Assembly: GCF_014643535.1 (NCBI RefSeq)
Contig: NZ_BMJQ01000030.1
Location: 1 to 41,072 of the forward strand
Length of the DNA: 41,072 nucleotides
Direction: 5' to 3'
From: Aliidongia dinghuensis
Lineage (GTDB): Bacteria; Pseudomonadota; Alphaproteobacteria; ATCC43930; CGMCC-115725
Part shown: positions 7,552-16,514 of the stretch, piece by piece
How the letters are laid out: each line of letters opens with the position of its first letter
How positions within the stretch are numbered: the first letter of the stretch is position 1
Program-made: the position numbers and the translations under genes
The notes under the pieces: model-generated
Told to the model about the DNA's origin: nothing
The model's database searches: none
What the model saw: the letters and a program-made list of their open reading frames with translations, nothing else

Positions 7552-8322
7552 ATGACGAAGAGGCTGGCAGGAAAGATCGCGATGATCACCGGTGGTGCCT
7601 CGGGCTTGGGCGAAAGCCAAGCACGACGGTTCGCGCATGAAGGCGCCCAGGTTGTCGTGTGCGATGTAAACGAGGCAAAAGGAATGGCTGTAGCGCAGGA
7701 TATCGGCGCGCAGTTCCTGCTGCTGGACGTACGGTCGGAAAGCGCGTTCCGGGCCGCGATCGAAGCGACCGTATCGCAATGGGGCCGCTTCGACATCTTA
7801 GTAAACAACGCGGGCGTTGCCAGGGTCGGCACGCCCGAGACGATCGAGGAGGCCGACTACCGCCTGGTCATGTCGGTCTGCGTGGATGGGACAGTGTTCG
7901 GGTGCAAGCATGCGATCCCGGCGATGGTGGCCTCGGGCGGTGGGGCGATCGTCAACATCGCGTCGATCGCCTCTATGCGCGGGATTCCATATGCTGCGGG
8001 CTATTCAGCGGCGAAGGGCGCGGTGGAGGCATATACCCGGTCGGTCGCTGCCCACTGCAAGCTCAACAACCTGAACGTCAGGTGCAATTCGGTGCATCCT
8101 GGCGGCTTCGCGACGCCCATGCTCGGGAAAACGATCGAAGATCTCCGCAAGAATGCCAATTCAACGGGGCAGTTGCAGAATAGAGCGGCCAACATGTTGG
8201 GCGATCCGGTGGAGGTCGCGAACTTGGTACTTTTCCTCGCCTCGGACGAGGCTAAGTGGATCAACGGCCAGCGCTTCGTCATCGATAATGGCGATACGAT
8301 TGCCGTGCCGAGCGGGAAGTGA
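7552..8322 (+). CDS. Short-chain dehydrogenase/reductase
   Basis: A 256-residue classical SDR with the full set of motifs: TGGASGLG (13-20) for the cofactor, an Asp39 at the end of the second strand (VVCDVN) favouring NAD over NADP, NNAG (85-88), and the catalytic Ser138, Tyr151 and Lys155 (YSAAK). It ends with the usual INGQRFVIDNG. Such enzymes oxidise or reduce secondary alcohols or ketones, for instance hydroxysteroids or 3-hydroxyacyl-CoA, but the exact substrate cannot be inferred. It is convergent with the acyl-CoA dehydrogenase gene at 8419, with 96 bases between them. The ribosome site is weak. Confidence 0.92.
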   Translation: MTKRLAGKIAMITGGASGLGESQARRFAHEGAQVVVCDVNEAKGMAVAQDIGAQFLLLDVRSESAFRAAIEATVSQWGRFDILVNNAGVARVGTPETIEEADYRLVMSVCVDGTVFGCKHAIPAMVASGGGAIVNIASIASMRGIPYAAGYSAAKGAVEAYTRSVAAHCKLNNLNVRCNSVHPGGFATPMLGKTIEDLRKNANSTGQLQNRAANMLGDPVEVANLVLFLASDEAKWINGQRFVIDNGDTIAVPSGK

Positions 8323-8418
8323 CGGAAAGATCGGGCGCCCCCACCCTGCGGGCGCATCTGCGGTAGCCGTTCGGGCGCCGGGGAGGCCTCGGCACCCTTC
8401 GGGCTTCGTTGGTCAGAA

Positions 8419-10113
8419 TTAGACAGCGAAGGTCTCAGCGTCCACCGCATAGAGTAGCGTCGCCTTGGCCATCGCCGCCGCGCGCAGACCGAGCGCCTCG
8501 GGGACGATCTGCTCGACATAGAAGCGCCCCGCCGCCTGCTTCATCCGAAGGAAGCTCGGCTCGCTCCCGCTTCGTGCCGCAAGGCGGCCGCTCTTCTCCA
8601 TCAGCCAGCCGCACACCCCGACCGACAACATCGTCAGGAATGGATAGCTCGCTGCAAGCCGGTCGTCGGCATCGCAACCGAGCAGGTTGCGGCCGACCTC
8701 CTCGCACGCATCGATCAACTGCCTCAGACCGGCATCCTCGGCCTCGGTGCGCATCTCGGCGAGCAGGCGGAAGAGCGTCGCCCCATTGTCCATGCTCAGC
8801 TTGCGGCCGACGAGATCGGCGGCCTGGATGCCATTGGTGCCTTCGTAGATCGGGGTGATGCGCGCATCGCGGAAATGCTGGGCGGCGCCGGTCTCCTCGA
8901 TATAGCCCATGCCGCCATGCACCTGCAGTCCCAGGCTGGCGACCTCGTTGCCGAGGTCGGTCGGGTGCGCCTTGGCGAGTGGGGTAAGAAGCTCGACCCG
9001 ACTGCCCGCCTCCGCATCGCCGGCACGGCTGCGATCGAGCTGACCAAAGGCATAATAGACCAAAGCGCGCGCCGCCTGCGTCTGGGCCTTCATGCGAAGC
9101 AGCATGCGTCGGACGTCGGGATGCTCAACGATTGCGACGGCTTTACCGTCGCGGTATCCCTGCACGCGCTCACAGGCGTAGGCGACGGCCCGCTGGGTGG
9201 CGCGCTCCGCGACCTCTACGCCCTGCAAGCCCACATTGAGCCGCGCATTGTTCATCATCGTGAACATGCCGCGAATTCCGCCCAGCTCGGTGCCGATCAA
9301 TTCGCCGATGCAATCGTCGTGGTCGCCGAAGCTCAGCACGCAGGTGGGGGATGCGTGCAGTCCCATCTTGTGCTCGATCGAGACGGCGTGGACGTCGTTG
9401 AACGCTCCCGGCGTGCCGTCGTCGTTCAACCGGTATTTCGGAACCAGAAACAGGGATAAGCCCTTGGTGCCGGGAGGGGCGCCGGCCGTCCTGGCGAGCA
9501 CGAGATGGACGATGTTTTCCGCCATGTCATGGTCGCCGAATGAAATGTAAATCTTGGTACCCTTGATCTTCCACTTGCCATCACCGATGGATTCGGCCTT
9601 GGTCTTGACGGCACCAACGTCGGATCCCGCCTGCGGCTCGGTTAGGTTCATCGTGCCAGTCCACTGGCCGGTGGCCAGCTTAGGAAGGTAGAGCGCTTTC
9701 TGCTCGGGCGAGCCATGATGCTGCAGTGCTTCCAGCGCCCCGACGATGAGCATCGGGGCGAGGGCGAAACCCAAGTTGGCGGTACCCAGTGTTTCCAGCA
9801 CCGCCGCCGAGAGGCTTACAGGCAAGCCCTGGCCGCCGAATTCGACGGGAGAGCCGATCGTGCCCCAGCCGCCCTCGACATAGGCGCGATACGCGGCGAT
9901 GAAGCCCGCAGGCATTTTCACGCCATCCTTGGTCCAGCGCGGCCCTTCGGTATCGCCCACCCGTTCGAGCGGCGCCCATTCGCCGGCGGCGAATTGCCCG
10001 ACCCCTTCAAGCACGGCGTCGACCAGGCCGGACGTGGCCTCTGGGCTGATCTCGCCGAGGCGGACGATATGATCGAGCACGAAACGCTGTTCGGCGGTGG
10101 CTGCTGTAAACAT
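8419..10113 (-). CDS. Large acyl-CoA dehydrogenase (FadE5-like)
   Basis: The protein has 564 residues, longer than standard acyl-CoA dehydrogenases (about 380-400), with the extra C-terminal helical domain of the FadE5-like group. The N-terminal GTIGSPVEFGGQGLP and the flavin-contact block MNLTEPQAGSDVG (155-167) are intact. Near 397-430 it has LQVHGGMGYIEE and PIYEGTNGIQAADL, where Glu424 should be the catalytic base. The predicted reaction is FAD-dependent 2,3-dehydrogenation of acyl-CoA, passing electrons to ETF (encoded at 28887-30589). Family members often act on medium, long or aromatic acyl-CoAs. The ATG has AGAGAGG ahead of it. It is transcribed away from the paired acyl-CoA dehydrogenase genes upstream, with a 339-base gap. 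Confidence 0.93.
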   Translation of the reverse strand: MFTAATAEQRFVLDHIVRLGEISPEATSGLVDAVLEGVGQFAAGEWAPLERVGDTEGPRWTKDGVKMPAGFIAAYRAYVEGGWGTIGSPVEFGGQGLPVSLSAAVLETLGTANLGFALAPMLIVGALEALQHHGSPEQKALYLPKLATGQWTGTMNLTEPQAGSDVGAVKTKAESIGDGKWKIKGTKIYISFGDHDMAENIVHLVLARTAGAPPGTKGLSLFLVPKYRLNDDGTPGAFNDVHAVSIEHKMGLHASPTCVLSFGDHDDCIGELIGTELGGIRGMFTMMNNARLNVGLQGVEVAERATQRAVAYACERVQGYRDGKAVAIVEHPDVRRMLLRMKAQTQAARALVYYAFGQLDRSRAGDAEAGSRVELLTPLAKAHPTDLGNEVASLGLQVHGGMGYIEETGAAQHFRDARITPIYEGTNGIQAADLVGRKLSMDNGATLFRLLAEMRTEAEDAGLRQLIDACEEVGRNLLGCDADDRLAASYPFLTMLSVGVCGWLMEKSGRLAARSGSEPSFLRMKQAAGRFYVEQIVPEALGLRAAAMAKATLLYAVDAETFAV

Positions 10114-10452
10114 CAGGCCTCTCTTGTTCTACTTCTAGCGTCGAAACAGAAGTTCGCTGAACACCTGCAGGGAGGGGTATTCTCGGCACTTTGCAGGCGT
10201 TCGTGTGGTCGCGGAAAGCCGGGCACCTGTCGGCTCGACATGGGATCGCGCCACGAGCACCTCCCTTCGATCGTATTTATCGGTGTGAAGGCCGATTATG
10301 CTTGATCGGAGCTACGCAGGTGTGCGGGGGTGTCGACAGTGCGGCGCAACTGGTCACGCGGCCACTTCTGCATGCGCCACAGGTCCTGACACCGCATGGC
10401 ATTCGACATCACCAAGGTGGAACACCCGTCCAAAGGAATCGCATGTCGCGCG
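10114..10452. other. Gap between acyl-CoA dehydrogenase genes
   Basis: No gene is recognised. The minus strand carries a partial match to the shared motif (AAATACGATCGAA, 10266-10278), weaker than the six listed copies. The gap is long enough to hold a promoter for the large dehydrogenase gene. Confidence 0.4.
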
Positions 10453-11643
10453 TCATCCCGCAGCCTGCGGCCCCATCAGCGATTTGCTGACCAGGCGGCG
10501 CATGATCTGACCAGTACCCTCGAAGATGTCGAAGATCTTGATGTCACGATACCATTTCTCGATCAGATGCGCCTCGCTTGCGCCTTGCGGCCCAAGGATC
10601 TGCATGCAGCGGCGGATGATCAGTTCGGCCGCGACCGGGCTATAGGCCTTGGCGGCGGCCGCTTCGATGCGGTTGGAGCGGCGTTGTGCATCGAGCCATA
10701 TTCCCTGATAGCACAGCAGCCGCCCCCGTTCGTAAGCGGCGGTCATCTGGTCCAGATCGCCTTCGATTGCAGCCCAGCGATGGTCGGAAAATTTGTCTCG
10801 ACGCCTCTCGAGCAACTCCCTGGTCTCCTCGACCGCAGCCTTTGCGATGGAAAGTCCCATCAGGCCGACCAGCGGGCGCGAGTAGTTGAAGGAGGAAAGC
10901 GCACGACCCAGTGTCTTTGCCAGATCGTCATTGTTCGCGTCCTCGCCCTTCCAGCCGAGCATGTGATCGAGCGGAATCCGGCAGTCCTCCAGCGTCAGTG
11001 CCGTCGTCATCCAGCAGCGCAGGCCGAGCTTCGACTCGTTCGGACGCGTGATGATCAGTCCCGGCGTGTCCTTTTCCACGACGAAGGCCCGGATGCCGGC
11101 ATGCTTCAGCTGCGGATCGATAGTCGCGATGATGACGATGAAGTCCGCATGCGCGCCCAGGCTGCAATATATCTTGGACCCGTTCAGTACCCAATTCTCT
11201 TCGTCGCGCCGGGCCGTGGTCGCGATCCCGCTTGTGTCGGATCCCATGCCCGGCTCGGTCATGCCGAAACCAGTGCTGCGGGCGCCGGGACGGGCATAGG
11301 GGGCGTACCATCTGTTGGCCTGCTCCGGGGTGCCCGCTTGGCCAACGACGTGATGGCCGATGCCCCGGTTCGTCGCCTCGAACAGCCATGGGTCACCGTA
11401 GGTCAGCGCCTCCACGATGGCGGTATTTCGCAGCAGGTCGCCGTCGGGGAAGGTCGGCAGGACGGAAGACACGCCATCGACGCGATCGAGAGGTACTGGG
11501 CAGCTGTCGAGCACCGCACCTGTGTTCGCCGGCAGCCGATGGTCGGCGTCGGCCTGCCGGGCGAGCGGCCGTGCGACATTGCGGGCCCAATCGAAGATCT
11601 GCGCCTGATAGGCGGTCAATTCCGGGCTGAACGAGAAGTCCAT
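10453..11643 (-). CDS. Acyl-CoA dehydrogenase, catalytic member of a pair
   Basis: A 396-residue acyl-CoA dehydrogenase. Flavin motif FGMTEPGMGSDTSG lies near 126-139, a WVLNGSKIYCSLG strand near 151-163, and the C-terminal WYRDIKIFDIFEGTGQI supplies Glu375, the expected catalytic base. It lies 24 bases downstream of the gene at 11668-12786, which encodes a shorter homologue lacking EGTG. The same order recurs at 20232/21352. In steroid side-chain degradation such adjacent unequal genes encode alpha2beta2 dehydrogenases with half the usual active sites. I infer that this protein is the active subunit of such a complex. Substrate unknown; probably a cyclic or branched acyl-CoA. Confidence 0.92.
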   Translation of the reverse strand: MDFSFSPELTAYQAQIFDWARNVARPLARQADADHRLPANTGAVLDSCPVPLDRVDGVSSVLPTFPDGDLLRNTAIVEALTYGDPWLFEATNRGIGHHVVGQAGTPEQANRWYAPYARPGARSTGFGMTEPGMGSDTSGIATTARRDEENWVLNGSKIYCSLGAHADFIVIIATIDPQLKHAGIRAFVVEKDTPGLIITRPNESKLGLRCWMTTALTLEDCRIPLDHMLGWKGEDANNDDLAKTLGRALSSFNYSRPLVGLMGLSIAKAAVEETRELLERRRDKFSDHRWAAIEGDLDQMTAAYERGRLLCYQGIWLDAQRRSNRIEAAAAKAYSPVAAELIIRRCMQILGPQGASEAHLIEKWYRDIKIFDIFEGTGQIMRRLVSKSLMGPQAAG

Positions 11644-11667
11644 GGCAGTTCCTACGCGCTCTATGCG

Positions 11668-12786
11668 TCAGAGCGAGGCTGAGAAGGGAGTGATTGTCGG
11701 GTCGAAATCCAGGCAGGAGATGCCGCCGGCCGCGCGATACCATCGCTCCACGGGATGATCGGTAATGAAGCCGTGTCCGCCCAGGACCTGAAGGCTGTCG
11801 CGTGTCGCCTGGTTCGCGACAGTGCAGGCGTAGTTGACGGTTGCGGAGACTTGCCGCTCAAGTACCACCGGATCGGCATTATCAAGGTTGGAAATCGCCG
11901 CAATCAGATCGAGCTTCGCGGCACGGATCCTGATATCGGAGTCCGCCAGCATGAAAGCGGGTCCCTGGAATGCCGCGATGGTTTTGCCGAACGCCGGGCG
12001 CTCTGCCGCATAGCTGCTGGCATAGGAGACAGCGCGGGCGGCGAGACCGAGCGCAATCGATGCCGAAGTCAATCGGATCTGCGAGAGCAGCCGGCTGAGC
12101 TGATCGCCCGGGAGCGCTGCGTTCCCAAGCAGGCGATCTTCCTGGATCGGAGTATCGAAAGAGAGGGTCGCGCAGCGATGGGCGGCCAGTCCAAGCAGCG
12201 GCGAATCATCTTCAATACGGATCCCCGCATCCGACGGCTCGACGATTGCCGCACGCAGTTGCCCCTCTTCGTCGCGGCCGATCACCACGAGCGGCGTCGG
12301 GGCGACGCCGTAAGCGACCGCATGCTTCTTGCCCCGGACGATCCACCGACCGTCAGCCTGGCGCCGGATGCTGGTGCGATATTCGCCGGGGTTGCGTCCG
12401 TAACCTTCGTAAAGCGCGATGCCGACCGGCAACGTCGGATCCGCGGCGAGTGGCGTCAGATGCCGTGCTTGTTGCGAGTCCCCGCCGAGGGCCGTTAATA
12501 GGAGCGCATAATGTGAGCGGCTCGCGAGGTTGAAGGTGATTGCGGGATCGCCGTAGGCCAGCGCTTCGATCCCCAGTGCAGCCGTCAGCGGATCGATCGA
12601 GCCATTGCCGCCATGAGCTTCTGGGATCGGCCATAACAGTCCGATTTCATAAACAAGGCGAATGATCGAGTCCGGTACGTTGCGTTCCGCCTCAGCCTTC
12701 CGCGCCGCCGGATCGATGTGATCCCGGGAAATGCGCTCGACCATATCGAGCACCTGCTGCTGCTCGCTTGAAAGATCGAAATCCAA
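11668..12786 (-). CDS. Acyl-CoA dehydrogenase-like, probable partner subunit lacking the EGTG motif
   Basis: The start is TTG at 12786, with AAGGAGGG six bases upstream and the normal family N-terminus (DFDLSSEQQQVLDMV); the in-frame ATG at 12879 would add 31 unrelated residues. The 372-residue protein has the overall family layout (GGNGSID; a substituted flavin-contact block; RPAFGKTIAAFQG; LQVLGGHGFITDHPVERWYR). After WYR, however, it reads AAGGISCLDFDP in place of the EGTG segment, with Asp where the partner has Glu375. It is likely a structural or cofactor-binding subunit of a heteromer with the 10453-11643 product. It is first in a two-gene leftward operon; motif copy C is about 190 bases upstream. 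Confidence 0.88.
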   Translation of the reverse strand: MDFDLSSEQQQVLDMVERISRDHIDPAARKAEAERNVPDSIIRLVYEIGLLWPIPEAHGGNGSIDPLTAALGIEALAYGDPAITFNLASRSHYALLLTALGGDSQQARHLTPLAADPTLPVGIALYEGYGRNPGEYRTSIRRQADGRWIVRGKKHAVAYGVAPTPLVVIGRDEEGQLRAAIVEPSDAGIRIEDDSPLLGLAAHRCATLSFDTPIQEDRLLGNAALPGDQLSRLLSQIRLTSASIALGLAARAVSYASSYAAERPAFGKTIAAFQGPAFMLADSDIRIRAAKLDLIAAISNLDNADPVVLERQVSATVNYACTVANQATRDSLQVLGGHGFITDHPVERWYRAAGGISCLDFDPTITPFSASL

Positions 12787-13705
12787 ATTTCGCCCTCCTT
12801 GAAGGCTCGATGCCGTAGGTGGGCACGCATGTCTGCCCGACCATGATCCTGACGCGCCTGTTCTCGAACTGGCATCCACCGCGTTTCATACCGTCGCGGG
12901 TGGAGCTCCGGTCTGGCCTGGGCGGTTCGCTGCGGCTCCCCATCCAGTTCCCTTTTCTAACCGGCAATAACATAAAGCGATTGACCTATATGGCAAGTCC
13001 GATTTCCCTCCCTGCAGCACGCTCAAGATTCATCCGGGCGGCATGCTGAAAAGGCTTCGTAAGCCATAGGCTGGGCTGACTTTCGGATGGATCTCAGTAC
13101 TAGCAATAGAAAGCTGGCAATACATAAGACCTAAGGTAATGTGTCGATGATGGTGCAGCCCATGGCGATTGCTGCGGTAGAGGGCCTGTGGACGCTCTAA
13201 CAGGCTGCGGAAGATCCGGGAAATGACCCGTTGGTTCACGAGACCGATTTATCGACGGACCTTGCGGCAATCTGCCTGTTTGAGGGGATTGGGGAGTCGT
13301 TACGCATTGCCGTAAGAGGTGGGGTAACTTCCACAAACGATCTGCGTTAACATTATAGGCTCGTCGGGGCTGCCAGCTCTGGCGATCTCTGCTGTCAGAC
13401 GCGCTTATTTGCTTGCGGACGGTGCCCCAAAAGCAGTGCGATCGTTTGCTTACCTGACACCTTCGCCGCCCATTCGATTGAATATGGACATTTTTCTGCA
13501 GCTCTCATACTTGGTTTCCGCGTTTCACCACGGAGCACCGGTTTGGCAATGATGCGCATTTCAACTGGCAGGGCGGCGACCGCTGCGTGCCGGATCGCGG
13601 TTGCGGCATTGCGGCGACGGACTGGAAGCTTCTACGGGTAGCATCGGAACGCGGGGCGACCCGACCGGTCTCAAACGCGCTATTTTTCGGCTGGGGCAAT
13701 CAGGT
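12787..13705. other. Long gap between divergent dehydrogenase and TetR genes
   Basis: These 919 bases contain no gene I can support. Candidate frames lack ribosome sites and family features. The left end holds the ribosome site of the 12786 gene and motif copy C. The middle (13020-13350) looks like decayed sequence, perhaps old insertion-sequence debris, but I could not assign a family. Confidence 0.45.
12974..12991 (+). promoter_or_regulatory. Shared accessory-region motif, copy C
   Basis: AAAGCGATTGACCTATAT, matching copy B at 15 of 18 positions. Within it TTGACCTATATGGCAA is partly symmetrical. It lies upstream of the leftward dehydrogenase pair. Confidence 0.4.
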
Positions 13706-14440
13706 ATGGAAGCCATTGATACACGTGATGCGCTGAAGGTCGCGGCGATGCGCCTGTTCGCCGAGCGGGGCGTTGAGGCGGTGAGCGTACGGGACATCAT
13801 CCTTGAGTCAGGTGCAAAAAATGGCGGTTCGCTCAATTATTACTTCGGCACGAAGGAAGGGCTGATCGCGGAACTGCTCCGCGAGATATTCGAGGCCGCC
13901 AGCGAACATTGGCTCGATGGGCTGAGCGAGCTGTTGAAGAAGGGCGGTCCAGCGAGCGTGCGCGAGGTGGTGCGAATTATCGCCTATGCTCCGCCGCTGT
14001 TGTTGCGCGGCGAACAGTATCCGACCGGGGCGCGGTTCTTGGCCAGCCTGCTATTCACGCGGCGCAAATTCGTGGCTGAGCAGATGCGGTTGATGAACCT
14101 GTCGGTATTCAATCGTTTGCTCGCCTATGTCCGGGAGCTTCAGCCCAATATTCCTGACAGCGTGATGGGGCAACGCCTCGTCTTCGTGGCCTGGTATATG
14201 TCAGCGATCCTGAGCGCGCGCGAGGCCGCCTTCAGTCAGAGCCGTGGCAATTCCAAACTGTGGACGCAGGCGAACGCACTGGGAAATCTAGTCGATACTG
14301 CTACCGCTCTGATCGAGGCGCCGGTCGAAGACGGGTTGAACAATCCAGATCCCGCCGAACAACTGCGTGCCCCGCCGCGGAGCACGAAAAAACCGGCGGC
14401 TCGGGCAAGCCGGCGCGGGCGTGCCGCATCGGTGGAGTAA
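13706..14440 (+). CDS. TetR-family transcriptional regulator
   Basis: From ATG 13706 the protein has 244 residues. The N-terminal DNA-binding domain is clear: DALKVAAMRLFAERGVEAVS, then VRDIILESGAKNGGSLNYYFGTKEGLIAELL (in two parts, about residues 28-58). The remainder is a helical ligand-binding domain with a basic, low-complexity tail. The frame extends upstream to 13601, but those residues do not look like TetR. Members of this family usually repress catabolic or transport genes and bind a pathway CoA thioester or substrate. It is placed centrally among the catabolic genes and is the best candidate to read one of the two recurring DNA motifs described here. No strong ribosome site is seen at the chosen ATG. 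Confidence 0.9.
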   Translation: MEAIDTRDALKVAAMRLFAERGVEAVSVRDIILESGAKNGGSLNYYFGTKEGLIAELLREIFEAASEHWLDGLSELLKKGGPASVREVVRIIAYAPPLLLRGEQYPTGARFLASLLFTRRKFVAEQMRLMNLSVFNRLLAYVRELQPNIPDSVMGQRLVFVAWYMSAILSAREAAFSQSRGNSKLWTQANALGNLVDTATALIEAPVEDGLNNPDPAEQLRAPPRSTKKPAARASRRGRAASVE

Positions 14441-14545
14441 CCTCCGCGCCCCGCGGTGGGCGGGGCATTCCGATAGGATCGATCTTTGCGACAGACCGCT
14501 TCGCCGTCGGAAGCGGCGCAACCGCTTTCAATTTCCTCGCCTGCG

Positions 14546-14560
14546 TAGTATGATCGTTTT
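14546..14560 (-). promoter_or_regulatory. Shared accessory-region motif, copy D
   Basis: On the minus strand AAAACGATCATACTA, equal to copy B at 12 of 15 positions. It lies about 135 bases upstream of the extradiol dioxygenase start, in the 254-base space between the TetR and dioxygenase genes, which otherwise holds no gene. Confidence 0.3.
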
Positions 14561-14694
14561 AAATCGGCGGCCGGACGCATGTGCGGCCCTTGAAGCGCGT
14601 GGACTCCGCGCCGCGTGGCCGGTTCCCGCGAACAATCTGTAAGGGTTCGCCGCAGCTGCACGCTCGGCGCGGCGATGAGCGCAGGAGAGGTGAA

Positions 14695-15603
14695 TTGAAC
14701 ATCGACCAAATTCGCTACAAACGCCTGGGTTATGTCGCGCTGACGGTGACAGATCCAGCGCGATCGCTCGCATTCTATCGCGACATCGTAGGGGTGCATG
14801 CGTTCGAGGGTGACCAGGACACTGTTTTCCTTTGCTGCAGCGACCGCCATCACGATCTCATGCTCTCACGCGGCGCAACGCCGGCGTTGAAGCGGATCGG
14901 ATGGGAGATGGAATCGCCCGAGGCGCTGGCCGCGCTGGTGGCGCATATGGGCGAGATCGGCGTCTCGATGTTTCCCGTCGATGCGGCGGAGGCGTCCTTG
15001 CTGAGGATCTCGAATGCCTATCGCATGAGCGAGCCGACGACCGGTGCGACATTCGAGTTTTATAGCGCGATGGAAAAGGCGCCGCAGGCATATACCCCAA
15101 CGCACACCAATGTGTCGCGGCTTGGTCATGTCGTGCTCAGCAGCCCGCGCAAGTCCGAGACCGAGAAGTTCTTGCTGGAGCATATGAATTTTAGGATAAG
15201 CGACCAGATTGGGCCGATCGTGACCTTCATGCGATGCTTCCCCAATCCGCTGCATCACAGCTTCGGGGTTGGGCATGGCGACGCGTCCAAACTGGGCCAT
15301 ATCAATTTCATGGTGACGGACGTCGATGATATCGGCCGTGCCAACAACCGCATGAAGCGGAACAGTGTGCCGATCGTTTACGGGCCGGGCCGCCATCCGA
15401 CATCCAACTCCGTATTCTTCTACTTCCTGGACCCGGATGGCATCACCGTCGAATACAGCTTCGGGATGGAGGAATTCCCGGAAGAAGGCGCGCGCGAACC
15501 TCGGATGTTCCCCCTGGTTCCGGAGTCTTTCGATAGCTGGGGCGGCAGTCCGGAGGCAACGTTCAGCAAGGTCGGCGATGTCGAGACTTTGACTTCGGCT
15601 TAG
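14695..15603 (+). CDS. Type I extradiol ring-cleavage dioxygenase (VOC superfamily)
   Basis: The start is TTG at 14695 behind AGGAGAGG; the in-frame ATG at 14581 lies in unrelated sequence. The 302-residue protein has two tandem vicinal-oxygen-chelate modules. The Fe(II) ligands are His145 (RLGHVVLSS), His202 (KLGHINFMV) and Glu253 (ITVEYSFG), with the conserved active-site residues His187/188 (PLHHSF), His234 (GRHPTSN) and Tyr243. The layout matches BphC-type enzymes, and the GRHPTSNSVFFYFLDPDG and SFGMEEFPEE segments recall 2,3-dihydroxy-p-cumate dioxygenase-like proteins. It cleaves a catechol ring next to the hydroxyls. With the hydratase-aldolase operon it indicates meta-cleavage of an aromatic intermediate, possibly a polycyclic phenol. 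Confidence 0.92.
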   Translation: MNIDQIRYKRLGYVALTVTDPARSLAFYRDIVGVHAFEGDQDTVFLCCSDRHHDLMLSRGATPALKRIGWEMESPEALAALVAHMGEIGVSMFPVDAAEASLLRISNAYRMSEPTTGATFEFYSAMEKAPQAYTPTHTNVSRLGHVVLSSPRKSETEKFLLEHMNFRISDQIGPIVTFMRCFPNPLHHSFGVGHGDASKLGHINFMVTDVDDIGRANNRMKRNSVPIVYGPGRHPTSNSVFFYFLDPDGITVEYSFGMEEFPEEGAREPRMFPLVPESFDSWGGSPEATFSKVGDVETLTSA

Positions 15604-15735
15604 AGTGCGCTCGTTTCGGTCGGTACCGGCTGAAGGGTAAGGCTTTAGCGCTGAAGGAAGAAATTCCTGATTGCAGGGGCGATGCTGTCGGCGCCCCTGC
15701 AACTGAATGCCAGCTAGGTCTGCCTATGAGCAGAC

Positions 15736-15758
15736 AGCCATATCCGATTGATATGGCT
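15736..15758. repeat. Inverted repeat, 9-bp arms
   Basis: AGCCATATC, a CGATT loop, then GATATGGCT. It lies downstream of the dioxygenase gene. No T-run follows on either strand, so a terminator role is doubtful; it could equally be a protein-binding site. Confidence 0.35.
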
Positions 15759-15871
15759 ATTGTTCCCACGTCAGAAAGCGTGATGGCTTGTCTGGGGCGC
15801 TTCATGTCGCCTTCAGTCGCCGGCGCGTTGATCGCCACGCGCATTCCGAAGCCGCCGCCCTTATGGCGGCA

Positions 15872-15952
15872 CATGATCCGCTCGTCGATGCAATAAATAT
15901 ATCAAATTCAAACGTTTAGGCGTTTCCGACTGAACGTGATCCGATCTAGTCG
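15872..15952 (-). repeat. Promoter/operator module, copy 2
   Basis: On the minus strand: CTAGATC, an imperfect inverted repeat CACGTTCAGTCG-GAAA-CGCCTAAACGTT, GAATTTGATATATTTATTG, ATCGACGAGCGGAT, then ATG at 15874. It matches the reconstructed copy at 3652-3718 plus 5615-5637. Similarity ends at about the ATG, so the two copies do not drive recognisably similar genes. This copy is undisturbed by an insertion sequence. Confidence 0.65.
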
Positions 15953-15979
15953 GAGGGAAGTGGCGCGCAGGCCAACCCG

Positions 15980-16306
15980 TCATACGCCCGATTGAGATCT
16001 TGGAACTTCGACCACAAGCCCTGCCAGGTCTTCGCGCATGGCGATCTGGCAGGCCAGCCGTGAGGAGGGGCGGACATCCTGGCAATTATCGAGCATTTCC
16101 AGTTCGTCGCCCGTCGCCGCGCCAACCCGCTCGCTCCATGCCGGATCGATATAGATATGGCACGTCGCGCATGCCAGCGCGCCGCCGCAAAGCGCATCGA
16201 TCCCCGCGACATCGTTGCGAACGGCCGCTTCCATGAGCGATATGCCCGGAGTGACCTCGATGGCCTTCGAAGAGCCATCATGCGCAACGAACTTAACCTC
16301 AGCCAT
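15980..16306 (-). CDS. [2Fe-2S] ferredoxin, putidaredoxin/adrenodoxin type
   Basis: A 108-residue ferredoxin whose cluster ligands are Cys40, Cys46, Cys49 and Cys86 (C-x5-C-x2-C, then a distant C), the spacing of the adrenodoxin/putidaredoxin group. The acidic patch around TGDELEMLD is the partner-docking surface in relatives. Such ferredoxins deliver electrons to class I P450s, so the 5728-6999 P450 is the likely partner and the 26739-27989 reductase the likely donor. It could also serve the Rieske oxygenase at 22616, which has no ferredoxin gene beside it. It is transcribed alone to the left, with 208 bases between it and the divergent Gfo/Idh/MocA gene. Confidence 0.94.
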   Translation of the reverse strand: MAEVKFVAHDGSSKAIEVTPGISLMEAAVRNDVAGIDALCGGALACATCHIYIDPAWSERVGAATGDELEMLDNCQDVRPSSRLACQIAMREDLAGLVVEVPRSQSGV

Positions 16307-16364
16307 TCAGCCGTTCCTTATCCTGTACGTGTGCCGCTCTGAACCGGGCGGCTGATGCGATCAT

Positions 16365-16382
16365 AAAACAAATGACCTAGAT
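16365..16382 (+). promoter_or_regulatory. Shared accessory-region motif, copy E
   Basis: AAAACAAATGACCTAGAT. It is a weaker copy, closest to copy C, sharing TGACCTA and the flanking A-run. It lies between the divergent ferredoxin and Gfo/Idh/MocA genes. Confidence 0.3.
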
Positions 16383-16514
16383 TTCAAGCCTCGCCGGTGC
16401 TAGCTTCGAACGAAGTGGTCAGAAAGACCTGGTGGAGGCGATGGACGAAATCTCAAAGGTATCCGCTCCCGTGCTCGTCATGGCAGGTGTTGTGCGAACT
16501 TCCTGGAGCGGCAC

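Larger units (their letters stand above)
15604..15979. other. Gap between convergent dioxygenase and ferredoxin genes
   Basis: No supported gene. It holds a 9-bp-stem inverted repeat (15736-15758) and promoter/operator module copy 2. A leftward frame from the ATG at 15874 follows the module but resembles no family I know and lacks support. Confidence 0.4.

Noticed and set aside
13030..13336. Possible old insertion-sequence debris between the dehydrogenase pair and tetR
   Set aside because: The sequence looks decayed, but no terminal repeats or transposase motif could be identified.
15563..15874. Leftward frame (103 codons) starting right after promoter/operator module copy 2
   Set aside because: Position is suggestive, but the translation matches no family, its end overlaps the antisense of the dioxygenase gene, and copy 1 has no similar frame.
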